Part shown: in pieces, positions 1 through 7,654 of the stretch
How the letters are laid out: the number at the start of each line of letters is the position of its first letter
Numbering within the stretch: the first letter of the stretch is position 1
Notes under the pieces: generated by a model
What the model saw: only the letters and a program-made list of their open reading frames with translations
The model's database searches: none
Told to the model about the DNA's origin: nothing
Origin: Ferdinandcohnia sp036965045
GTDB taxonomy: Bacteria > Bacillota > Bacilli > Bacillales > Bacillaceae_L
DNA length: 64,000 bases
Assembly (NCBI RefSeq): GCF_036965045.1
Contig: NZ_JBALOV010000020.1
Location: 1-64,000, forward strand
Reading direction: 5' to 3'
Translations under genes and position numbers: made by a program

Positions 1-209
1 GGATAAGGGGTCGGGTATGGTGTTTGATACCCAGATGATGAATACCCAGGATAACTGTTCATATTATATTGCATGTAGAAAGGAGGGTAGGATTGATTCC
101 ACCCGGATTGATACCCTCCTCCATTAAATGGAGGATAGGTCGGCTGCTCATAATAAGGCCACGAAAAGCCATAAGGTATAGCTTTGTTCCTTTGATAATT
201 TTCATACAT
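1..209 (-). CDS. yppG: YppG-like protein, C-terminus cut by window edge
   Basis: Reading leftward from an ATG at 209, an open frame of 69 codons runs off the window. It starts MYENYQRNKAIPYGFSWPYY and is very rich in Tyr, Pro, Gly, Gln and Asn, with repeated YPP and SGYQ-type segments. A clear ribosome site (AGGAGG) lies about 7 bases upstream. Composition and position beside yppE match the YppG family of Bacilli, whose function is unknown. The low-complexity, Tyr/Pro-rich make-up recalls spore-surface or coat-associated proteins, but that is inference. The family call rests on composition plus synteny. Confidence 0.7.
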   Translation of the reverse strand, partial: MYENYQRNKAIPYGFSWPYYEQPTYPPFNGGGYQSGWNQSYPPFYMQYNMNSYPGYSSSGYQTPYPTPY

Positions 210-270
210 GTGGAACAACCTCCTGTGATGTTCTTTTTCTATAGATTATGTAATAATCAGGTCAGGTGTC

Positions 271-302
271 ACAAAAAAGATACCTACTATATGGGTATCT
301 TT
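271..302 (-). terminator. Rho-independent terminator after yppE
   Basis: A 9-bp inverted repeat (276-284 with 294-302, 9-nt loop) is followed on the minus strand by six T. It lies just past the yppE stop and upstream of yppG. The stem is AT-rich, so it may be leaky. Confidence 0.6.
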
Positions 303-311
303 AAAAGGAGG

Positions 312-686
312 TTATTTAATTTGTTGTTGTATTGGTGCTTTCTCAAGGATGTTGTCAAGGACGTACTGGATTGATTCATACATATTCTTAAATCGTTTGA
401 CCTTCGTATCCTGATAAAAGCTTTGAATAGAGATATGTTGGATATTTTCATGGGTCGCATCAATCTGATTAGGATGAAGATTTTTAGGATACTCATTTTT
501 TATCCAAGTTATCGCTAATTCTCTCCAGCTATCCGCTATTTCCATTGTGGAATCAACAAAAGGCTTTACTTCTTTATAAAAATCCACGTCATAGGATTCA
601 CTTTTTTTAACAACCTCTAATCGTTTAATCGACTGATTACAGAGATCCTTTAACATATTTGTTTTTGCGAGTAATTCGGTATACAT
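312..686 (-). CDS. yppE: YppE family protein (DUF1798)
   Basis: A 124-aa, probably cytoplasmic, mostly helical protein with no signal peptide or membrane segment. Its pattern (MYTELLAKTNMLKDLCNQS at the start, a DSWRELAITWIKNEYPKNLH stretch near the middle) fits the small four-helix YppE/DUF1798 family of Bacilli. The function is unknown. The start is supported by a GAGGTGAGAG ribosome site. It is flanked by a small unknown gene upstream and yppG downstream, the same order as around yppE in B. subtilis. Confidence 0.8.
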   Translation of the reverse strand: MYTELLAKTNMLKDLCNQSIKRLEVVKKSESYDVDFYKEVKPFVDSTMEIADSWRELAITWIKNEYPKNLHPNQIDATHENIQHISIQSFYQDTKVKRFKNMYESIQYVLDNILEKAPIQQQIK

Positions 687-715
687 TCTCTCACCTCAAC
701 ATCTATCATACCTCT

Positions 716-976
716 TTAATAGCTTAATGTTAAGTGATAGGAATGCTCCTTTTCTGTGTGTAGTTCTTGTTCAGATTTTTGATTCCGATACGCCTTACGC
801 AAAGAGATAAGCTCATTTTCAAGTTGCTTCATTTGAGTGATATTCTGGTATCCTTCTTCATGAATATGCTTATTTACCTCTGTCTGAATTTGCATATCAA
901 TCTTGTTTAATGTAAAAAGCAATTGATCAATTTCCTCCAAAACATGAGCTTTTGTTTTTAGTTCATCCTTCAACAT
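716..976 (-). CDS. small coiled-coil hypothetical protein
   Basis: I do not recognise this 86-aa protein. It is highly charged and heptad-rich (Leu/Ile/Met alternating with Lys/Glu/Gln), so it is likely a helical or coiled-coil cytosolic protein. It has no Cys and no membrane segment. The ATG at 976 is preferred because AGGAGG lies about 6 bases before it; a GTG at 982 falls inside that site. It occupies the position where yppD lies in B. subtilis, but I cannot claim homology. It is probably co-transcribed with yppE, since only about 30 bases separate them. Confidence 0.6.
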   Translation of the reverse strand: MLKDELKTKAHVLEEIDQLLFTLNKIDMQIQTEVNKHIHEEGYQNITQMKQLENELISLRKAYRNQKSEQELHTEKEHSYHLTLSY

Positions 977-1123
977 ATCCACCCTCCTAAACGGTCTTTT
1001 TAATTAGTTTCGACGTGCGGTTTTTTCCTCCTGCACACTTGACAAAACTAGTTTCTATTCGTCAAAGAAAGTGGTATTCCCCCATCATCATTCCCCTTTT
1101 TCGACAACAGTTTCAACCTTTTA

Positions 1124-1153
1124 AGAATGGTATTTATTAAAATGCTCACACTA
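1124..1153 (+). promoter_or_regulatory. sigma-G-like promoter of sspM
   Basis: AGAATG (1124-1129), 17 bases, then CACACTA (1147-1153) resembles the forespore sigma-G pattern TGAATA-N17/18-CATACTA. It sits 21 bases before the sspM start codon. Forespore expression is expected for small acid-soluble spore proteins. Confidence 0.5.
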
Positions 1154-1174
1154 CTAGTAGGAGGTGAAGATTCC

Positions 1175-1279
1175 ATGGCAAAGCAAGATAAAAAGAAAAA
1201 CAAACAAGAACGTAATGAAGAGAAAGCTCCTGGATATGGGGACAAGAAACTTGAAGGACCTGATAGACCTTCAACATAA
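1175..1279 (+). CDS. sspM: small acid-soluble spore protein M
   Basis: A 34-aa, very Lys-rich peptide with the C-terminal motif KKLEGPDRPST. This closely matches the C-terminal motif of B. subtilis SspM as I recall it (KKLGGPNRPST). It is a minor small acid-soluble protein made in the forespore; its individual role is unclear. GGAGGTG lies about 8 bases before the ATG, a sigma-G-like promoter lies upstream and a terminator directly downstream, so it looks like a self-contained single-gene unit. It is on the plus strand between divergent and convergent minus-strand neighbours. Confidence 0.88.
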   Translation: MAKQDKKKNKQERNEEKAPGYGDKKLEGPDRPST

Positions 1280-1286
1280 TATACAT

Positions 1287-1316
1287 AACAAAGGCTAATT
1301 TTAGCCTTTGTTTTTT
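1287..1316 (+). terminator. terminator after sspM
   Basis: Stem 1287-1297/1302-1312 (11 bp, 4-nt loop) with a T-run to 1316. It ends inside the 3' end of the convergent gene yppC. Confidence 0.8.
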
Positions 1317-2323
1317 CGTAATAATTCTTCTATTAAAATCCCCGCTTGTATTTGCTTTTGTTTTGTTAAGTACCAATTTGTAAGTTCAAATTGATTTTCA
1401 TTAAGTTCGACTTCATTGAACCACCTTTCTTTTCTTTTTCCTATATACCAATCGACAGGTTTAGCTCGAGCATGTTTAATAATTGGAAATGTAGTTCGTA
1501 AGAATGGAGTATTGCGGAATCTCCTTTCCTTAATATACCGTTCATAATCATATCTTGAGCCAGTATGCTCCACATTGTTAGAAAATCTGATAAAAAAATC
1601 ATAATATCTATCATGAAACAACAGGGCCGCCAGCTTTTTTCCAAGCTCAATTCTTTCATTAAGTTTTGTAAATTCGTGGACAGAAAAACCGAATAACTTT
1701 CCTTCTAGAGTTGGAAAAATGACTGAACTAAAGTGTAAAGAATCTTGGAGATTATAAAAAAAACGTTGAAAAACCCTTTTCTTATAAAATGGGTGTTCAA
1801 TGACTGGTTTTTGAATAATATTTTGTTCATTGATAATTTGCGCAGTTACTAAACGATTTCCTTCCCGATGCCTCCAATAATACTCCCATTCTATTTCAAT
1901 AAATCGGGATACCGAAAACATTTTTAGGATGTGAAAGAATGGTTTACCAAGTTTCTTTGAATACTCATAAACTAAGAGCTGCGGAAAAGCATCGGAAAAA
2001 ATAAGCCAATTCGCACGTTCATAAGTATTGAACAAAACGTTTCTTTCTTTTTTGCCAAGGATTTTCGGAAACCATTCTCCTTCCAGGTCTGTCATATTCC
2101 AGCCAGCATTCCGTGATACCATACTTGCTAAGAAGGACCATCTAATCTCTTGATGTCTTCGATAGAAATTTGCATAACTCATAGTTCTTGAAATATTATC
2201 GAGATTTCCTTTAGCTGTTTTTGTTTGAATTTTTTTATAAAGTTCTTTTTCATCTATTGTTAATTCGTTTTCCCGGTTTCTGCGTTCATTTACCATAAAT
2301 TCTAGTTTTTCGATTTCACTCAT
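1301..2323 (-). CDS. yppC: YppC family protein (DUF2515)
   Basis: A 340-aa soluble protein, rich in Phe, Tyr, Trp, Arg and Lys, that fits the DUF2515/YppC family found beside recU-ponA in Bacilli. The function is unknown. I see no catalytic motif, signal peptide or membrane span. Aromatic segments such as RRHQEIRWSFLASMVSRNAG and the C-terminal NWYLTKQKQIQAG are typical of the family in my judgement. The ATG at 2323 (MSEIEKLEF) has AGAGGTG upstream and is preferred over an in-frame ATG 18 codons earlier that has no ribosome site. It is divergent from recU and convergent with sspM. Confidence 0.8.
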   Translation of the reverse strand: MSEIEKLEFMVNERRNRENELTIDEKELYKKIQTKTAKGNLDNISRTMSYANFYRRHQEIRWSFLASMVSRNAGWNMTDLEGEWFPKILGKKERNVLFNTYERANWLIFSDAFPQLLVYEYSKKLGKPFFHILKMFSVSRFIEIEWEYYWRHREGNRLVTAQIINEQNIIQKPVIEHPFYKKRVFQRFFYNLQDSLHFSSVIFPTLEGKLFGFSVHEFTKLNERIELGKKLAALLFHDRYYDFFIRFSNNVEHTGSRYDYERYIKERRFRNTPFLRTTFPIIKHARAKPVDWYIGKRKERWFNEVELNENQFELTNWYLTKQKQIQAGILIEELLRKNKG

Positions 2324-2479
2324 ACCTAACACCTCTTCCCAATAGTGTATCCATCCATTCGCTCTACACGCCCTCAAAAGTATATTTGTTGCCGAATAGT
2401 ATGGTATAGTGAAAGGAAATTCTATCGACCTTTTCCCTACTGTTTAAATTTCGTTAAACTTTTTAACAAATATTTTTGG

Positions 2480-2485
2480 TATAAT
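2480..2485 (+). promoter_or_regulatory. -10 box of the recU-ponA promoter
   Basis: A perfect TATAAT lies 25 bases before the recU start codon. No good -35 at 17-bp spacing is seen; TTAAAC at 2454 is 20 bp away. The call rests on the -10 and its location. Confidence 0.4.
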
Positions 2486-2509
2486 AGGTGTCTTAAGGGG
2501 GATGGGAGA

Positions 2510-3112
2510 ATGGAGTTTCGTTATCCGAATGGGAAAGTATATAAGCCCCAGCAGGTAAAAAACAAACCACATCTCAAACAAAGAATATATGGGAATCGTG
2601 GGATGACTTTAGAAGAAGATCTTAATGAAACGAATCAATATTATTTGGAACAGGAAATCGCCGTCATTCATAAAAAACCAACACCTGTTCAAATCGTAAA
2701 TGTGGATTACCCAAAACGAAGCGCTGCCGTCATCAAGGAAGCCTATTTTAAGCAAGCATCGACTACCGACTATAATGGCCTATATAAAGGTCGCTATATT
2801 GATTTTGAAGCCAAGGAAACGAAAAATAAAACCTCGTTCCCACTTCAAAACTTTCATGAGCACCAAATTAAACATATGTCCGATTGTTTAAAACTGGATG
2901 GAATTTGCTTCGTGATTCTACGGTTCACAACATTAGATGAAATCTTTTATCTTGAAGCTAAGCATCTATTAACCTTTTGGGATCGAAAAAATCAAAATGG
3001 CAGAAAATCAATTACGAAACAGGAAATTGAAACGTTTGGCCACCAACTAGCTATTGGCTATCGTCCAAGAATTGATTATATTAAGGTAATTGACAAACTT
3101 TATTTTAACTAG
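2510..3112 (+). CDS. recU: Holliday junction resolvase RecU
   Basis: RecU cuts four-way DNA junctions during recombination repair and chromosome segregation. The 200-aa length fits. The nuclease-fold motif IDFEAKETK is present with acidic residues D98 and E100 and K102, and D87 lies in the upstream TTDYNG segment. A conserved N-terminal GNRGMTLEEDLNETN block and the C-terminal RIDYI are also present. The ATG at 2510 follows an AAGGGGG ribosome site; an upstream in-frame ATG lacks one. It is followed by ponA, the classical recU-ponA pair. Confidence 0.96.
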   Translation: MEFRYPNGKVYKPQQVKNKPHLKQRIYGNRGMTLEEDLNETNQYYLEQEIAVIHKKPTPVQIVNVDYPKRSAAVIKEAYFKQASTTDYNGLYKGRYIDFEAKETKNKTSFPLQNFHEHQIKHMSDCLKLDGICFVILRFTTLDEIFYLEAKHLLTFWDRKNQNGRKSITKQEIETFGHQLAIGYRPRIDYIKVIDKLYFN

Positions 3113-3201
3113 CAAAAATGGCAGTTAAGCTAGGAATGAAACCTTTCCTTACTTAAATACGTCATATAGTAGGGAAAGCATTTGAAAGGCAGGAAACAAG
3201 T

Positions 3202-5760
3202 ATGTCTGAAAAATATCAATCACGTGAAGAACGCCGACATGCAAATCAAAAGAAAAAAAAGCGTAAAAAATCAAAGGGCTCGCTATTTAAACGAATCCTA
3301 CTAATTATTCTATTAATTGGGATTATCGGTATGGTAACAGGTGCGACTACATTTTTCGTAATGGCAAGTGGTGCCCCAAAATTAGATGACTCTTTATTGA
3401 AGGATCCACTTTCTTCAAAGGTTTATGATATGAATGGAAATAAAATTTATGAATTCGGGGCGGAAAAAAGGACTTATGTCCCTCTAAATCAAATACCCGA
3501 TGATTTAAAAAACGCGGTATTAGCGGTTGAGGATGCTCGTTTCTATGAGCACCATGGCTTAGATGTCATACGTCTTGGTGGTGCTGTTGTCGCTAATATC
3601 ACCGAAGGATTCGGTGCAGAAGGTGCAAGTACCATTTCGCAACAGGTAATCAAGAATTCCTTCTTCGTTGAGGGAGAGAAGAAGCTTACAAGAAAAGCAC
3701 AGGAGCTATGGCTTGCATTTCAATTAGAACGTAAATATTCAAAAGATGAAATTCTTGAAATGTATCTAAATAAAATTTACTACGGTGTCGGTAACACGTA
3801 TGGTGTTGCTAAAGCAGCCGAATTATATTTTGGTAAGCCACTTGATGAACTTGAGCTTCACGAATCTGCTTTTATCGCAGGACTTGGACAAAATCCCGGA
3901 ATCTATAACCCATTTGTCCACCCTGAAGCAGCAGAAAAACGAAGAAATATCGTGTTAAATCTAATGGTTAGACATGAATTCATTTCAAAAGAACAAGCAG
4001 ACGCTGCAAAGAAAATTCCTATTGAATCATCTCTAGTAGAATCAAAGGAACAATCTCATCCAATCGATTCATTTATGGACCAAGTAAAACTTGAGCTTAA
4101 GGAATACGGCGATATTGATGTGTATAATGCAGGCGTGAAAATATATACAACCTTTGACCCTAAGGCACAAGAACATATTGATTCATTATTAGCAAATAAT
4201 AATCCTGATATTCAATTTCCGGATGAGCAATTTCAAGCTGGAATCGCGGTTGTCGATACGAAAACAGGCGAAATTAGAGCATTAGGTGGCGGTAGAAATC
4301 AAGCGCAAAATACCCGTGTTAACTTTGCACTTGATAACTCAAACCAACCTGGATCAACGATTAAGCCTATTCTGGACTATGGCCCTGCAATCGAATATTT
4401 AAAATGGTCAACCTATCATCAAATTAAAGATGAGCCCTACACTTATTCGGATAAAAAGCCTATAAACAATCATGACAGAAAATATATGGGACAAATTACA
4501 GCAAGAGTTGCTTTAGCCCATTCTAGAAACATTCCAGCACTCAAAGCATTCCAAGAGGTGGGTGTTCCAAAAGTAATGGAATTTGCCAACAGACTTGGTA
4601 TTACATTTGAAGATAGAATTAATGAAGCTTATTCCATTGGTGGAATGTCAGAGGGCATCTCCCCTCTTCAAATGGCTGGTGCCTATGCAGCATTCGGTAA
4701 CCAAGGAAACTTCATTAAACCACATGCGGTGAATAAAATTGTCTTTCCGGATAATCGAGAAGTTGTTCTTGCACCAGAGCCTGAGACAGCAATGACTGAA
4801 GCAACTGCTTTCATGGTTACAGACATGCTAAAATCCGTAATGGATTTTGGTTCTGGACGTAGATATGATGTATCTGGATTGCAAATTGCCGGTAAAACGG
4901 GTACAACAAACTACACCGCGGAAAATATAAGAGAATATAATATACCTCCTGGTGGTGTTCCAGATGTATGGTTTAGTGGTTACACGCCAAGTTATACAGT
5001 TTCGATTTGGGCAGGATATAGGAGTAACAAAAATGCAATCTTGCCTGCCGATCAAGGTATTGCACTAAAATTATTTAGAGACATTATTACCAATCTTTCT
5101 GAAGGTAAAGAAGCAGAGGATTTCGTAATGCCGAAGACAGTCGTTAAGGTCGGAGTGGAAAAAGGTTCAAACCCTGCGAAACTTCCGAGTGAGTTTACGC
5201 CAAAAGAGGAAATTGTATATGAGTATTTTATTAAGGGGACAGAGCCGACCGAGGTTTCTGATAAGTATGATAAGCTCAATCCACCTTTCAACCTTGATGT
5301 GATGTATGACCAAGTAACAAATCAAATCAACTTATCTTGGGCTTATCCTGAAGGTGAGATTGAAGGTAATAGCTTTGAGGTAAGTGTTTCAATTGACGAA
5401 GGTCCTGCAAAGGTTCTTACAACAACGAAAGAATTAACGTACACTCTTCCTGAGGCCATTCCAGGGGCTATCTATAAGTTCACAGTAACTGCCGTGAATG
5501 ATAAGACTCCTGAAAAGCGCAGTGAACCTGCAACTACTACCATTGAAGTTCCGGAACCGGAAGAAGAGGAAATTGAAATTCCACTACCACCAGAGAATCC
5601 CGGTAATGGTAATGGTAATGGCAATGGGAATGGGAACGGTAATGGGAATGGTGGCGAAAACGGTGGCGAAACTGGTGGAGAAGGCGACGGCAATGGAGAA
5701 GGTGAAGGTGGAGTACCAATCTTCCCTCCTCTCCCACCTAGTGATGGTGACCGGGAGTAG
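3202..5760 (+). CDS. ponA: class A penicillin-binding protein 1 (glycosyltransferase/transpeptidase)
   Basis: A bifunctional cell-wall synthase that polymerises lipid II and crosslinks peptides outside the membrane. Visible in order: a basic cytosolic N-terminus, one membrane anchor (about 28-56), a glycosyltransferase domain with EDARFYEHHG (E110) and GASTISQQ, and a transpeptidase domain with GSTIK (S385, K388), SRN (441-443) and KTGT (565-568). A fibronectin-III-like domain (about 695-785) follows, then an acidic Pro/Glu linker and an Asn-Gly repeat tail ending in Gly/Glu-rich sequence. The 852-aa length is normal for PBP1 of Bacilli, though the Asn-Gly tail is species-variable. It lies about 90 bases after recU. 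Confidence 0.96.
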   Translation: MSEKYQSREERRHANQKKKKRKKSKGSLFKRILLIILLIGIIGMVTGATTFFVMASGAPKLDDSLLKDPLSSKVYDMNGNKIYEFGAEKRTYVPLNQIPDDLKNAVLAVEDARFYEHHGLDVIRLGGAVVANITEGFGAEGASTISQQVIKNSFFVEGEKKLTRKAQELWLAFQLERKYSKDEILEMYLNKIYYGVGNTYGVAKAAELYFGKPLDELELHESAFIAGLGQNPGIYNPFVHPEAAEKRRNIVLNLMVRHEFISKEQADAAKKIPIESSLVESKEQSHPIDSFMDQVKLELKEYGDIDVYNAGVKIYTTFDPKAQEHIDSLLANNNPDIQFPDEQFQAGIAVVDTKTGEIRALGGGRNQAQNTRVNFALDNSNQPGSTIKPILDYGPAIEYLKWSTYHQIKDEPYTYSDKKPINNHDRKYMGQITARVALAHSRNIPALKAFQEVGVPKVMEFANRLGITFEDRINEAYSIGGMSEGISPLQMAGAYAAFGNQGNFIKPHAVNKIVFPDNREVVLAPEPETAMTEATAFMVTDMLKSVMDFGSGRRYDVSGLQIAGKTGTTNYTAENIREYNIPPGGVPDVWFSGYTPSYTVSIWAGYRSNKNAILPADQGIALKLFRDIITNLSEGKEAEDFVMPKTVVKVGVEKGSNPAKLPSEFTPKEEIVYEYFIKGTEPTEVSDKYDKLNPPFNLDVMYDQVTNQINLSWAYPEGEIEGNSFEVSVSIDEGPAKVLTTTKELTYTLPEAIPGAIYKFTVTAVNDKTPEKRSEPATTTIEVPEPEEEEIEIPLPPENPGNGNGNGNGNGNGNGNGGENGGETGGEGDGNGEGEGGVPIFPPLPPSDGDRE
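5599..5654 (+). repeat. GGTAAT-type hexamer repeat in ponA
   Basis: Imperfect tandem copies of GGTAAT/GGGAAT/GGCAAT encode an Asn-Gly run near the PBP1 C-terminus. The hexamer keeps the reading frame, so copy-number changes would lengthen or shorten the tail without a frameshift. Confidence 0.85.
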
Positions 5761-5767
5761 TAACAAA

Positions 5768-5800
5768 AATAACGCACAGATGACTGTGCGTTATTTTTTA
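5768..5800. terminator. bidirectional terminator between ponA and ypoC
   Basis: A 12-bp perfect stem (5768-5779/5784-5795, 4-nt loop) has T-runs on both strands. It serves ponA on plus and overlaps the stop codon of ypoC on minus. Confidence 0.9.
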
Positions 5801-6144
5801 TTCATTAGTATTTTCATTTTCACATGGAGCTTTAGTAATTCATGATATAGTTCATTTAATTGAACAAATGAATGATATTGGTTTGGTTTTTTTAGTATAA
5901 ATAAAAGACGTTCCTCAAGATTAATCGGTTTATATTTTAAGCCTATTAGGCCTTGTTGGAGTGTTTTTTTGTCTGGGGTTCCCTTTCCATTAAGAAAGTA
6001 TAAAAAGGCCAAAAAGTCATCAATTGCTTCACCCATTGGTTCAACTATTGCTGCTTTTTCTCTGTTTCGGAAAAGGTCTGTTAAATATTCTTGTCTCGCG
6101 CCCCATTTTTCCGTAATAGCAGATATTAATTTTTCATTATCCAA
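5791..6144 (-). CDS. ypoC: YpoC family protein
   Basis: A 117-aa soluble, helical protein of unknown function found directly downstream of nth in Bacilli. A GEAIDDFLAFLYFLNGK core and a C-terminal LKLHVKMKILMNKK are visible. The start codon lies inside the last codons of nth (8-base overlap), which points to translational coupling in the dnaD-nth-ypoC operon. Assignment is by position and general likeness. Confidence 0.75.
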   Translation of the reverse strand: MDNEKLISAITEKWGARQEYLTDLFRNREKAAIVEPMGEAIDDFLAFLYFLNGKGTPDKKTLQQGLIGLKYKPINLEERLLFILKKPNQYHSFVQLNELYHELLKLHVKMKILMNKK

Positions 6145-6796
6145 CCTTTTCTTTCCCCTTCATACGCTTTTTCCCTTCTCGGCAAACATCAAGGAGCGGA
6201 CAAATCTCACATTGTGGATTTTGAGCCTTACAATGGTATCTTCCAAAAAAGATCATACGATGATGGGTGGCAGACCACTCTTCTTTAGGAACCTTTTTCA
6301 TTAATGTCTTTTCAACCTCTAAAACAGAGTCCTTCCATCTACAGAATCCAAGTCTTTTGCTGACTCTTTCTACATGGGTATCAACCGCAATCGCTGGTAT
6401 ACCAAAGGCAACGGAGACAACAACATTAGCTGTTTTCCTGCCAACCCCAGGGAATTTTGTTAATTCATCGCGGTCTTGCGGAAGTACACCCCCATAGTCT
6501 TCAATCAACATTTGGCACAAGTTTCGAATATTTTTTGCCTTATTTCGATAAAGACCAATGGATCGAATATCATTTTGAAGCTCTTCAAGAGATACCGCTA
6601 AGTAGTCCTCAGGAGTTTTGTATTTTTCAAAAAGAGATGCTGTTACTTTGTTTACCAATGCGTCTGTACATTGGGCTGATAAGGCAACAGCAATCACCAA
6701 CTCAAACGGGTTCTTATGGTTTAACTCACAATGAGCATCTGGGAACATTTCCCCCATCTTGTCAAGACAGAATCGTATTTGTTGTTTGTTTAACAT
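6137..6796 (-). CDS. nth: endonuclease III (DNA glycosylase/AP lyase)
   Basis: It removes oxidised pyrimidines and nicks abasic sites in base-excision repair. Helix-hairpin-helix FPGVGRKTANV carries the catalytic K121, and AVDTHVERV carries D139. A C-terminal iron-sulphur loop with spacing C-x6-C-x2-C-x5-C is complete. The 219-aa length is normal. ATG at 6796 is chosen because AGGTGA lies 5 bases before it; a GTG nine bases further upstream overlaps that site. It lies between dnaD and ypoC as in B. subtilis. Confidence 0.96.
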   Translation of the reverse strand: MLNKQQIRFCLDKMGEMFPDAHCELNHKNPFELVIAVALSAQCTDALVNKVTASLFEKYKTPEDYLAVSLEELQNDIRSIGLYRNKAKNIRNLCQMLIEDYGGVLPQDRDELTKFPGVGRKTANVVVSVAFGIPAIAVDTHVERVSKRLGFCRWKDSVLEVEKTLMKKVPKEEWSATHHRMIFFGRYHCKAQNPQCEICPLLDVCREGKKRMKGKEKVG

Positions 6797-6810
6797 TTTT
6801 ATCACCTATT

Positions 6811-7521
6811 TTAATTTTCTAACCAATTATAAAACGGAATTGTACGTTTGTAATTTCCTTGTTGGGTTTGCTCCGTTTGTTTGTGCTTTTGTTGATATTG
6901 ACGAAACTTTTGTGAATGATTTTGAGCTTGTGCAATTGTTCGGATGCCATTCTTTTTCCATTCAAATAGGATTCGATCAATATATCGGAAATTAAGTTTT
7001 CCAGACATAACTGCTTCGCGTAAGGCAGCTTTTATAATAGACGGATCGTGGTGGTCTTGGTCGAGCCACATCGCTAACGATTCACATTCAAATGGTGAGA
7101 GTGGTCGTCCAAATTCTTGTTCGAAAATACTATATAAATCCTTTTCTTGCTGTTGCTCTAGTTCTTTTTCCTCGTTCATGTTTTGCTGAACGACATACTG
7201 AAGCATTTTTTCCCATAATGGTCGTAATGAGTATTTTTCATAGATAACTCGACTTTCATCGTTTCCATCATTTATTTCCAAATATCCACGTTGGATAAGC
7301 TGACGTAGGATTTCCATACATTTTTCTTCAGTAATTGTCATGCGATTTGAGATTTCAGTTGGTGTAGGAAAGAAATTTCCGCTGTCCATAAAGGTTAATA
7401 TATGGAATAGAATCATCATTTCCTCTTCGTTTAATTGTAGATGTCGATACGAGGACATTAACATTTTTGGAATTGAAATACTGCCTTGTTCGAATAAATC
7501 AACTAATTTATCCATTTTCAT
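6811..7521 (-). CDS. dnaD: DNA replication initiation protein DnaD
   Basis: DnaD helps load the replicative helicase at oriC and during PriA-dependent restart. The 236-aa protein has an N-terminal winged-helix domain (about 1-110, with FPTPTEISNRM) and a C-terminal DnaB/DnaD domain. The C-terminal domain contains the hallmark stretch RPLSPFECESLAMW and FRYIDRILFEWKKNG, the latter carrying the YIDRI-type DNA-binding motif. ATG at 7521 follows GAGGTG; an ATG six codons earlier has no site. First gene of the dnaD-nth-ypoC operon, with only 14 bases to nth. Confidence 0.95.
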   Translation of the reverse strand: MKMDKLVDLFEQGSISIPKMLMSSYRHLQLNEEEMMILFHILTFMDSGNFFPTPTEISNRMTITEEKCMEILRQLIQRGYLEINDGNDESRVIYEKYSLRPLWEKMLQYVVQQNMNEEKELEQQQEKDLYSIFEQEFGRPLSPFECESLAMWLDQDHHDPSIIKAALREAVMSGKLNFRYIDRILFEWKKNGIRTIAQAQNHSQKFRQYQQKHKQTEQTQQGNYKRTIPFYNWLEN

Positions 7522-7606
7522 GTATAAACACCTCTTCATTACTTAGTATACCATGAGTCCGGATTATGGGGCTAAGAAAGAAATATTTGGTTTACAGGTT
7601 TCTGCC

Positions 7607-7641
7607 TAAAATGAAAGAGACCTTCCTTTTCGGAAAGTCCC
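7607..7641 (-). terminator. terminator after asnS
   Basis: A 10-bp stem with two G-U pairs (7617-7626/7632-7641, 5-nt loop) is followed on minus by a short T-rich run. It is directly downstream of the asnS stop. Confidence 0.6.
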
Positions 7642-7654
7642 TTAACGTTATTTA

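Noticed and set aside
5472..5777. Open frames opposite and beside the ponA 3' end
   Set aside because: Low-complexity shadows created by the Gly/Asn hexamer repeat; they lack ribosome sites.
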